A DNA stretch of 5,194 nt, taken from contig CAYTPY010000126.1 in NCBI GenBank assembly GCA_964439725.1, forward strand, positions 1 to 5,194. The letters run 5' to 3'. Below, one piece after another: positions 1 to 4,661 of this stretch. A program made the position numbers and the translations under genes. Each line of letters starts with the position of its first letter. Positions within the stretch are counted from its first letter, which is position 1. Below the pieces are notes generated by a model. That model saw only the letters and a list, made by a program, of their open reading frames with translations, made no database searches and had not been told where the DNA came from. This DNA comes from Croceibacterium_A sp964439725 (GTDB lineage: Bacteria; Pseudomonadota; Alphaproteobacteria; Sphingomonadales; Sphingomonadaceae).

Positions 1-415
1 CGCGCCCGTCTTCCTTGGTCATGAACAGGCGGCCGGCGTGCCAGACCGGGGTGGTGTTGGCGACGGTGCGGTCCACGCCCTCGACCGAAGGATCGTCGGT
101 GAACGGATTGCGATAACGGCCGAACAGCGCGCGGCGTGCCTCCTTCTCGGCCAAGTAACGCTCGGTCTCGACATAGCGGATGTCGTAATCGACGTGGCCG
201 TCATGGAAGTGGAAGCGGCTGATCATCCCGTCGTGGTTGAGGGCGATGTCGTCTTCGAACATCGGCACGTGCGCATTGTCCGGCACCGCGCGGAAGAAGG
301 ACCCGTCGATCTCGGCGGGAATCTCCCCTTCGACCGCGAGGTTGCGGGCGGAAAGCTCCAGCCGGCGCGGCGTGTTGCTGCCGATGAAATGGATGGTCTG
401 CGGAAAGGCGTTCAT
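1..415 (-). CDS. Carotenoid oxygenase family protein, lignostilbene-alpha,beta-dioxygenase type (N-terminal 138 residues, runs off left edge)
   Basis: The translation begins MNAFPQTIHFIGSNTPRRLE. It matches the N-terminus of bacterial lignostilbene dioxygenases (LsdA, NOV1 types): an EGEIPAEIDGSFFR segment at residues 29-42, LNHDGMISRFHFHDG at 59-73, and LFGRYRNPFTDDPSV at 97-111. Family members are cytosolic, cofactor-free non-haem Fe(II) enzymes that split the central double bond of 4-hydroxystilbenes with O2 to give two aromatic aldehydes. Tyr101 and Lys134 (in TKEDG) fall at the numbers of the residues that bind the substrate 4-OH in characterised members. The residue matching Phe59 is Leu59. 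The four iron-binding histidines lie beyond the edge and cannot be checked. The ATG is preceded by AGAGGA four bases upstream. The gene is divergent from the MarR gene and shares its intergenic operator. Family assignment is firm. A stilbene substrate is likely, but the exact stilbene is unknown. Confidence 0.9.
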   Translation of the reverse strand, partial: MNAFPQTIHFIGSNTPRRLELSARNLAVEGEIPAEIDGSFFRAVPDNAHVPMFEDDIALNHDGMISRFHFHDGHVDYDIRYVETERYLAEKEARRALFGRYRNPFTDDPSVEGVDRTVANTTPVWHAGRLFMTKEDGR

Positions 416-470
416 GGCGTCCTCTGATCCCGTGCTTTTTCTGATGCGATACAATGGCTGTGCGCAACGC

Positions 471-482
471 TAACGGTTGTTA
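471..482. promoter_or_regulatory. Putative MarR operator, copy 1 (TAACGGTTGTTA)
   Basis: This is an imperfect inverted repeat, TAACG-GT-TGTTA, with four of five arm pairs complementary. It lies in the 117-bp divergent region between the dioxygenase and the regulator. It differs at one base of twelve from the reverse complement of the site at 3721-3732. It overlaps the extended -10 box of the regulator gene, so binding should block transcription in that direction. That MarR binds here is inferred. Confidence 0.6.
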
Positions 483-486
483 TAAT
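478..486 (+). promoter_or_regulatory. Extended -10 promoter of the MarR-NTF2 operon (TGTTATAAT)
   Basis: A perfect TATAAT hexamer (481-486) is preceded by TG one base upstream (478-479), the extended -10 arrangement that lessens dependence on a -35 box. No good TTGACA-like hexamer is visible 16-18 bases upstream. Transcription would start near 493, giving a leader of about 40 bases before the GTG at 533. The operator at 471-482 covers its 5' half. Confidence 0.6.
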
Positions 487-520
487 CGAAGGGAAGGGCG
501 GCGATCTTTGCGCTGCCTCA

Positions 521-526
521 AAGGGG
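521..526 (+). promoter_or_regulatory. Ribosome binding site that fixes the GTG start of the MarR gene
   Basis: AAGGGG lies six bases before the GTG at 533-535, an ideal distance. The next in-frame ATG (methionine 17, at 581) has no comparable site, so the GTG start is preferred. Confidence 0.65.
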
Positions 527-532
527 ATCGAC

Positions 533-1036
533 GTGCTCCAGGCGACGGCAAGCGAAAGCGCGGCCAGTGACAAAGTGGCGATGCTGCACCAGCTTCTGAA
601 GCTGACCAACCGGCTGATGGCGCCGTTCTCCACCCACTTGTCGCACCGCTACAAGATCAGCCTCAACGAGTTCCGCCTGCTGATGACGATCGGCGCGCTC
701 GGCCGCTCGGCAAGCCACGAATTGGCCGAGCTGACCGGCGTCAACGTGATGAGCGTCAGCCGCGCGGTGGCGACTCTGCAGCGCCATGGGCGCATCCAAG
801 TCGTGCGCGACGACACCAACCGCCGGCGCAAGTGGCTGACGCTGACCGAGGAGGGAAGGCGCCTCTATGCGATCATGCGCCCGCAGAGCGAGAAAGTGGC
901 CGACTACCTGTTCTCCGACCTTGCCGAGGGCGAGATCGCGCAGCTCGAAACGATACTGAACCGGCTGATCGCCACGCTCGAAGCGCGCGACGAGCACGGC
1001 GAATCGCTTTTCATGGAACGGACCAAACCCGAATGA
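533..1036 (+). CDS. MarR-family winged helix-turn-helix transcriptional regulator
   Basis: The protein has 167 residues, a normal MarR length. An N-terminal dimerisation helix (about 15-35) is followed by SLNEFRLLMTIGALG (43-57). The helix-turn-helix is SHELAELTGVNVMSVSRAVA (61-80), continuing to G86. The basic wing has RDDTNRRRKWL at 92-102 and then LTEEGRRLY, a classic MarR signature. The C-terminal helices (about 116-152) complete the dimer interface. MarR proteins are usually homodimeric repressors of nearby catabolic or efflux genes, released by a small phenolic or its CoA thioester. Here the gene is divergent from a dioxygenase and overlaps the next gene by ATGA (1033-1036). A near-palindrome in its own promoter recurs at the second divergent promoter, so it probably autoregulates and controls the whole cluster. 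Its effector is unknown. Confidence 0.93.
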   Translation: MLQATASESAASDKVAMLHQLLKLTNRLMAPFSTHLSHRYKISLNEFRLLMTIGALGRSASHELAELTGVNVMSVSRAVATLQRHGRIQVVRDDTNRRRKWLTLTEEGRRLYAIMRPQSEKVADYLFSDLAEGEIAQLETILNRLIATLEARDEHGESLFMERTKPE

Positions 1037-1464
1037 ACCAGCAGGAACGCCGCGCGATCGAGGCCGATTGCGAGCGGCTGATCAAGCTCTACGTCAACCT
1101 CAACGATGCGCAGGACTGGCACGCGGTGGCGGCGCTCTACACCGAGGATGCGCGGTTCGCCCGGCCAAGCCAGCCGGGGGTATTCGTCGAGGGGCGGCAG
1201 GCGATCCTCGACAGCTTCCTGGCCCGGCCAGGGCGGGCGCAGCGGCACGTCATCGCCAACACGGTGGTGGACGTCGAGGACGAGAACCACGCCCGCGCCT
1301 TCAGCGTGATCGTGCTCTACATGGGCGACAAGGCCGACGACGGCGGATTGCCGGTGCAGGACCCGAAGTCGCCGCTGATCGGCACTTTCACCGACAAGCT
1401 TGTGCGGACCAGCGAAGGCTGGCGCTTCGCCGAGCGCGTCGGCGGGCTCGACTTCAGGCCTTAG
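1033..1464 (+). CDS. Small NTF2-like / SnoaL-like protein (possible lyase, isomerase or dehydratase)
   Basis: The protein has 143 residues and fits a single cone-shaped NTF2-like domain. Residues 5-30 form amphipathic helices, with Tyr20 in LIKLYVNLND and the D-W pair at 28-29. They are followed by the family hallmark AVAALYTEDARF (31-42), a small helix around GRQAILDSF (54-62), RHVIANTVVDVED (71-83), and strands ending at GWRFAERVGGLDF (129-141). In related enzymes residues of the RH-x3-N type (Arg71, His72, Asn76) line the pocket. The ATG start is chosen because it overlaps the stop of the MarR gene (ATGA), implying translational coupling; no strong Shine-Dalgarno precedes it. Sphingomonad diarylpropane lyases (LdpA/LsdE), which make lignostilbene for an LSD-type dioxygenase, belong to this superfamily, so that role is conceivable. 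The fold is solid, but the reaction is a guess. Confidence 0.85.
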   Translation: MNQQERRAIEADCERLIKLYVNLNDAQDWHAVAALYTEDARFARPSQPGVFVEGRQAILDSFLARPGRAQRHVIANTVVDVEDENHARAFSVIVLYMGDKADDGGLPVQDPKSPLIGTFTDKLVRTSEGWRFAERVGGLDFRP

Positions 1465-2659
1465 CTTCCTGCCGCCGCCGCACGGCGAGGGCGGCCGGGA
1501 TGGCGAGGCAGATCAGCGCGGCAATACCCGCCGGGATGGCGGCGGCGGCGAGGAACAAGCGCGGCTCCACTCCGGCGCCGAGCATCGCTGTGCCGACCAG
1601 CGGCCCCGAAATCGCGCCGACGCGCGCAACCAGCATGCCCATGCCAACTGCCGAGCTCAGCAAGTGTGAGGGGAACAGGTAAGCGGTCAGTGCCGGCAGG
1701 GCCATGCCCGCGCCCGAGACCGTGCCGGCGCCGGCGAGCAGCAGCAGCGTCCAGCGCAGCGGGTCGGGGGCGGTCAGCCCGATCGTCACGAAGCAGCCGG
1801 CCATGAACAGGAAGGCGCCGACCATGGTCGGGCCGGCACGCCAGCGGTCGATCAGCGCGCTCATCAGCAGCCCGAGGGCCAACCCGGCAAGCTGCATGCG
1901 CCCGGTCACTTGCGCCGCCTGCTCGACGGTGAAGCCGGCTTCGGGCAGCACCGTCGGCACCCACGAGGTGAGCAGGTAGAGATTCATCGCGTTCAGCGTC
2001 AGCGCGCCGGCGAACACCGCGAAGGGCAGTATCCAGGGGGAGCGGAACAGCTCGAACTGCGGAATGCGCGACCGTGCGGGGGCCGCGTCTGCGGGAGACG
2101 CCTCGCCCGGCAGGATCAGCCACAAGACGACGGCGAGCACTGCAGCCCAGAGGCCCGGGACGACGAACAGGCCCGGCCAGCCGCCCATCCCGACCACCGG
2201 AGCCATCGTCTCTCCCGCCAGCCAGGCCCCGACGACGATCCCGGCCGAGACCACCGACATGATCGTCGCGCGCAATCGCTCCGGCGCCAGCTCGGCCGAC
2301 AGCGCGGTGCAGTTGGGTAAAGCTGCGCCAAGGCCGATACCGGTCAGCAGCCGCCAGACGAGGAATTCGGTAATGCTGCTGGCCGTCGCCGTACCCAGCG
2401 TCGCCAGCCCGACGCCAAGGCAGCCGAACACGATCAGCGGCCGCCGGCCGATCCGGTCGCCGAGCGGCGCGAGCAATGCGGCGCCGGCACCCAGGCCCAC
2501 CAATACCGCCGAGAACACGATGCCGAAGCCGGCAGGGTCGAGACCGAGGGCCGCATTCAGGTGCGGCACCGCCAGCGGCATCGCATTGAGGTCGTACCCG
2601 TCCATCACGAACACGAGCGCGAGCAGGACCAGCGACAGCGTCCGGCGAGCCGGCGTCAT
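1454..2659 (-). CDS. MFS transporter, probably of the aromatic acid:H+ symporter (AAHS) type
   Basis: The 401-residue, very hydrophobic protein has about twelve predicted membrane segments. The first starts within ten residues of the ATG and carries DGYDL (20-24), the DGxD-type motif of aromatic acid symporters such as PcaK and BenK. The loop between segments 2 and 3 has LGDRIGRRP (66-74), the MFS signature. Segment 4 holds RLLTGIGLGAALPN (103-116). After a short central loop (about 185-205), segment 7 has LLTSWVPTVL (229-238), typical of AAHS carriers, and DRW (271-273) marks the second-half loop. At 401 residues it is somewhat shorter than PcaK (about 450). It should import the phenolic substrate or a breakdown acid across the inner membrane with protons. 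It lies downstream of the 2817-3677 gene on the same strand, and its 3' end overlaps the convergent NTF2-like gene by 11 bp. Substrate is unknown. Confidence 0.9.
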   Translation of the reverse strand: MTPARRTLSLVLLALVFVMDGYDLNAMPLAVPHLNAALGLDPAGFGIVFSAVLVGLGAGAALLAPLGDRIGRRPLIVFGCLGVGLATLGTATASSITEFLVWRLLTGIGLGAALPNCTALSAELAPERLRATIMSVVSAGIVVGAWLAGETMAPVVGMGGWPGLFVVPGLWAAVLAVVLWLILPGEASPADAAPARSRIPQFELFRSPWILPFAVFAGALTLNAMNLYLLTSWVPTVLPEAGFTVEQAAQVTGRMQLAGLALGLLMSALIDRWRAGPTMVGAFLFMAGCFVTIGLTAPDPLRWTLLLLAGAGTVSGAGMALPALTAYLFPSHLLSSAVGMGMLVARVGAISGPLVGTAMLGAGVEPRLFLAAAAIPAGIAALICLAIPAALAVRRRQEAKA

Positions 2660-2675
2660 GCGAATCTCCCCTCCC
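2660..2675 (-). promoter_or_regulatory. Shine-Dalgarno of the MFS gene embedded in a palindromic repeat
   Basis: On the minus strand GGGAGGGGAG lies six bases before the ATG at 2659. It is the purine-rich arm of the first palindromic repeat (2666-2702), so most of it can pair with the opposite arm in a 9-10 bp GC hairpin (2668-2689). No alternative site is visible. This suggests the repeat supplies, and may mask, the ribosome binding site. Confidence 0.5.
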
Positions 2676-2702
2676 GCCTGCGGGAGGGGCCGGGGGTGGG
2701 CG
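2666..2702 (+). repeat. GC-rich palindromic repeat, copy A
   Basis: This 37-base unit has a perfect inverted repeat: CCCCTCCCGC (2668-2677) and GCGGGAGGGG (2680-2689) around CT, followed by a CGGGGGTGGGCG tail. Copy B repeats it in the same direction 42 bases later. From general recollection, repeats of this form are scattered between genes in many sphingomonad genomes. Confidence 0.85.
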
Positions 2703-2707
2703 CGTAA

Positions 2708-2744
2708 CTCCCCTCCCGCTTGCGGGAGGGGGCGGGGGTGGGCG
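2708..2744 (+). repeat. GC-rich palindromic repeat, copy B
   Basis: This is a direct repeat of copy A. The arms CCCCTCCCGC (2710-2719) and GCGGGAGGGG (2722-2731) surround TT, with the same CGGGGGTGGGCG tail. It differs from copy A only at the loop and one base after the right arm. Confidence 0.85.
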
Positions 2745-2763
2745 TGTAAGCGGGCTCAAACCG

Positions 2764-2800
2764 GCCCACCCCTGACCCCTCCCGCAAGCAGGAGGGGGAA
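2764..2800 (-). repeat. GC-rich palindromic repeat, copy C (inverted)
   Basis: The same unit lies in the opposite orientation: the tail GCCCACCCC comes first (2764-2772), then arms CCCCTCCCGC (2776-2785) and GCAGGAGGGG (2788-2797) around AA, with one stem mismatch (C2783/A2790). Being inverted, it can also pair with copy B across a 19-base spacer to form a larger cruciform. Together the three copies fill most of the 157-bp gap between the MFS gene and its upstream neighbour. Confidence 0.8.
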
Positions 2801-2816
2801 GTCCCCCCATGTCCCA

Positions 2817-3677
2817 TCAGTCTCTCCCGTCCCAGGGCGAAGGCATCTTATACGGCACCGTGTGGAACACCGCTTCGACCTGTTCGATCGCACCGTCCCT
2901 GATCTTGAAGGCTTCGGCAAGATAATAGCTGTGCGGACGGCGCACCGGGCTCGAGGCGGGGGTGCCGTCGGTCAGCGTGTATTCGCCGAGCCGGCCCGAG
3001 TGGTCGATGAATCCATAGGCGAGCACGATGCCGCGCTCGATATCGACCAGCGGAAAACGGCGCGCGCGCAGCTCGTCGTCATAGCGGTACCAGCCGAGCG
3101 CGAACTGCTGCTCGCAGGCCAGCCGGGCGATCGGCAGCGGGAACTCGGCGTTGTTGGTTGTCTGGACGCCGTTCTCGACCCGGTTGCAGTGCGGGTGGAA
3201 CCGGGTTCGGATCGTCCCGTCGTTGCGCTCGATGGTCTCGAAATAGCCGTCGGCGATGCGGATCAGCTCGTCTCGCGATGAGCGCTCGGCTTCGGGCACC
3301 ATGGCCAGCATCGCCGGCTTGTCTTCGAACTTTTGGCCGAGGAACGGGAAGCCTTCGTCCTTGTTGCGGGCGACGACGACCTCGCAGCCGGCGATCCGCC
3401 CCTCCGCCACTTGCAGCCGGATCGAACAGGGGCTGACCGCGTCGGTTTCTTCGACCGCTATAAAGACCGCCACCTCGCCTTGCTCCGGATCGGCGAAGCG
3501 CAAGTCATAGGGTCTACGCGCAGTAAGCGTGTTCCACACACCGTCGCCGGGTTCGAGAACGACGTTGTTTTCGGTGTAAAACGCCTTCGCGGCCCAAGCC
3601 ACGCGCTGCGGATCGCGCGCGTCGAGTGCTGCCAGGAAACCGTCGAGAGCCTCGTAGAGCTCTTCCCTCTGCGCCAA
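2817..3677 (-). CDS. Uncharacterised 286-residue protein, DUF8021-like
   Basis: The soluble protein has no signal peptide or membrane segment and seems to have two halves. The first (1-125) contains KAFYTENNVVLEPGDGVWNT (31-50). The second (about 134-286) contains FHPHCNRVENGVQTTNN (160-176), CEQQFALGWYRYDDELRARR (188-207), PLVDIERGIVLAYGFIDHSG (209-228), SYYLAEAFKIRDGAI (250-264) and a PYKMPSPW end (275-282). This spacing, especially HCNRxENG, the RxR-x-PLVDxExGxV block and the PYxMxSPW tail, resembles an uncharacterised bacterial and fungal family I recall as DUF8021; parts look NTF2-like. The start is TTG, chosen because GGGAGAGGATC precedes it with good spacing and the protein aligns with an intact first helix; a later GTG (Val26) is less likely. 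It is divergent from the SDR gene and probably co-transcribed with the MFS gene. A catalytic step in the cluster's pathway is inferred; the reaction is unknown. Confidence 0.82.
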   Translation of the reverse strand: MAQREELYEALDGFLAALDARDPQRVAWAAKAFYTENNVVLEPGDGVWNTLTARRPYDLRFADPEQGEVAVFIAVEETDAVSPCSIRLQVAEGRIAGCEVVVARNKDEGFPFLGQKFEDKPAMLAMVPEAERSSRDELIRIADGYFETIERNDGTIRTRFHPHCNRVENGVQTTNNAEFPLPIARLACEQQFALGWYRYDDELRARRFPLVDIERGIVLAYGFIDHSGRLGEYTLTDGTPASSPVRRPHSYYLAEAFKIRDGAIEQVEAVFHTVPYKMPSPWDGRD

Positions 3678-3688
3678 GATCCTCTCCC
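3678..3688 (-). promoter_or_regulatory. Ribosome binding site supporting the TTG start at 3677
   Basis: On the minus strand GGGAGAGGATC lies directly before the TTG at 3677-3675, with GGAG six bases from it. No in-frame ATG lies nearby, and the only GTG (Val26) would remove the first conserved helix. Confidence 0.6.
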
Positions 3689-3692
3689 TTGC

Positions 3693-3721
3693 TTGACTTA
3701 GGGCGGTGCTACCTCAAAAGT
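3693..3721 (+). promoter_or_regulatory. Candidate promoter of the SDR-VAO operon
   Basis: TTGACT (3693-3698) is a good -35 match. At 17 bases' spacing the -10 would be AAAAGT (3716-3721), a poor match with three of six consensus bases. The operator at 3721-3732 would then lie on the start point, consistent with repression. This is tentative. Confidence 0.35.
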
Positions 3722-3732
3722 AACGACCGTTA
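3721..3732. promoter_or_regulatory. Putative MarR operator, copy 2 (TAACGACCGTTA)
   Basis: This is a perfect inverted repeat, TAACG-AC-CGTTA, in the 86-bp divergent region between the DUF8021-like gene and the SDR gene. Its reverse complement matches the site at 471-482 at eleven of twelve bases. It lies 31 bases before the SDR start and 43 bases from the TTG of the divergent gene, so one bound dimer could affect both. Binding by the MarR protein is inferred. Confidence 0.65.
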
Positions 3733-3763
3733 AAGTCGCGCGGACTCGCGGACGGGAGAGGGA

Positions 3764-4519
3764 ATGGATCCGGCAGGCAAGACCGCGGTCGTCACCGGCG
3801 GCAATTCCGGGCTTGGTGAAGCGACCGTCCAGGCGCTGCTGGCGGCCGGCGCGCGCGTGGTATCGCTCGACCTGTCGGGCTCGGCGCCCGACGGAGCGGA
3901 ATTCCTCAGCTGCGATGTCTCCGATGCCGCAGCGGTTGAAGCGGCCGTCGCGCAGATCGACGGGCCGATCCACATCCTGGTCAACAGCGCCGGCATCGGA
4001 GGGATGGGGGCGATCGCCAGCGCGGAAGGTCCGGCCGACCTGGCGGCGATCCGCAAGGTGATCGAGGTCAACCTGGTGGGCGCGATCAACACGGCCGCGC
4101 ATGTCGCGCACCGGATGATCGGCAACGCTCCGGACCGTGCGGACGGAGAGCGCGGCGTGATCATCAACGCCTGCTCGATCGCCAGCTTCGAAGGCCAGGA
4201 AGGGATGACCGCCTATACCGCCGCCAAAGCCGGGCTGGCCGGGCTGACCCTGGTGTGGACGCGCGACCTCTCCAAGCACGGCATCCGCGTGATGGGCATT
4301 GCTCCCGGCTTCATGGCGACGCCGATGGTCAGCTTCCTGCCCGAGGATTTCATCGCCGAACTGCTCAAGGACGCCGAGTTCCCCAAGCGCGCCGGCCGCG
4401 CCGAGGAATTCGCGCAGGTCGCCGAGTTCATCGTTCGCACCCCGCTCCTCAACGGAGACGTCATCCGGCTCGACGCCGGCACCCGCCCGCCCGCGCGCAC
4501 GCAGTGGTCGGCGGGATGA
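3764..4519 (+). CDS. Short-chain dehydrogenase/reductase, HSD10 / 3-hydroxyacyl-CoA dehydrogenase type II-like
   Basis: This 251-residue classical SDR is complete. It has the nucleotide motif TGGNSGLG (11-18), Asp36 after the second strand (favouring NAD over NADP), DV at 51-52, NSAG (74-77, a variant of NNAG), and the catalytic set Asn103, Ser138, Tyr151 and Lys155 (YTAAK). ERGVIINACSIASFEGQEG (129-147), GIRVMGIAPGFMATPM (173-188) and NGDVIRLDAG (230-239) resemble the HSD10 branch, which oxidises 3-hydroxyacyl-CoA thioesters and other secondary alcohols. The ATG follows GGGAGAGGGA with good spacing. It is the first gene of a probable operon with the VAO-type gene 142 bp downstream. In this setting it could oxidise a side-chain alcohol made by the flavoprotein or a hydroxyacyl-CoA intermediate. 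The fold and NAD preference are clear; the substrate is inferred. Confidence 0.93.
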   Translation: MDPAGKTAVVTGGNSGLGEATVQALLAAGARVVSLDLSGSAPDGAEFLSCDVSDAAAVEAAVAQIDGPIHILVNSAGIGGMGAIASAEGPADLAAIRKVIEVNLVGAINTAAHVAHRMIGNAPDRADGERGVIINACSIASFEGQEGMTAYTAAKAGLAGLTLVWTRDLSKHGIRVMGIAPGFMATPMVSFLPEDFIAELLKDAEFPKRAGRAEEFAQVAEFIVRTPLLNGDVIRLDAGTRPPARTQWSAG

Positions 4520-4545
4520 TTATTCTCCGGCCACCATCCAGCAGA

Positions 4546-4638
4546 CCTTCGTCATTGCGAGGCTGCGAAGCAGCCGAAGCAATCCAGAGCCGTTTATCGC
4601 TGCCCTGGATTGCTTTGCTTCGCTCGCAATGACGAAGG
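4546..4638. repeat. Long imperfect inverted repeat between the SDR and VAO-type genes
   Basis: The outer arms CCTTCGTCATTGCGAG (4546-4561) and CTCGCAATGACGAAGG (4623-4638) are perfectly complementary. The inner arms AAGCAATCCAG (4577-4587) and CTGGATTGCTT (4605-4615) are too, with a 17-base loop. The left side also holds a small perfect hairpin, GGCTGC-GAA-GCAGCC (4561-4575), absent from the right arm. Repeats containing GTCATTGCGAG and AAGCAATCCAG are, from memory, widespread between genes in many alphaproteobacteria. It could be a partial attenuator or protect the upstream mRNA. No T-run follows, so it is not a canonical terminator. Confidence 0.85.
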
Positions 4639-4661
4639 CTGGACAATAGAGGCTCCCCATC

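Noticed and set aside
114..125. Third possible operator (TAACGGCCGAAC)
   Set aside because: It matches the operator at only eight of twelve positions, has lost the inverted repeat and lies inside the dioxygenase coding sequence.
38..427. A 129-residue plus-strand frame at the left end
   Set aside because: It is antisense to the dioxygenase fragment, whose translation matches a known family along its whole visible length.
832..1464. Longer 210-residue version of the NTF2-like protein starting at 832
   Set aside because: The extra 67 residues come from a shadow frame of the MarR gene. The ATG at 1033, overlapping the MarR stop, gives a domain of normal length.
2666..2800. Possible CRISPR array from the regularly placed repeats
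   Set aside because: There are only three copies, one of them inverted. The units are palindromic with almost no spacer between A and B (5 bases). This fits dispersed intergenic palindromes.
1461..2810. A 449-residue open frame on the minus strand
   Set aside because: It lies in another frame of the MFS gene and extends through the repeats. Its Arg/Gly/Ala-rich translation lacks membrane segments, whereas the overlapping frame gives a clear MFS protein.
2064..3281. A 405-residue open frame on the plus strand
   Set aside because: It runs antisense through the MFS gene, the repeats and the DUF8021-like gene. It is rich in Pro, Arg, Ser and Ala with no recognisable domain, as expected for a high-GC shadow frame.
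4546..4638. Canonical rho-independent terminator after the SDR gene
   Set aside because: The stem is long and branched and no T-run follows the right arm (CTGGACAATAGA instead), so I call it a repeat with possible attenuating effect.
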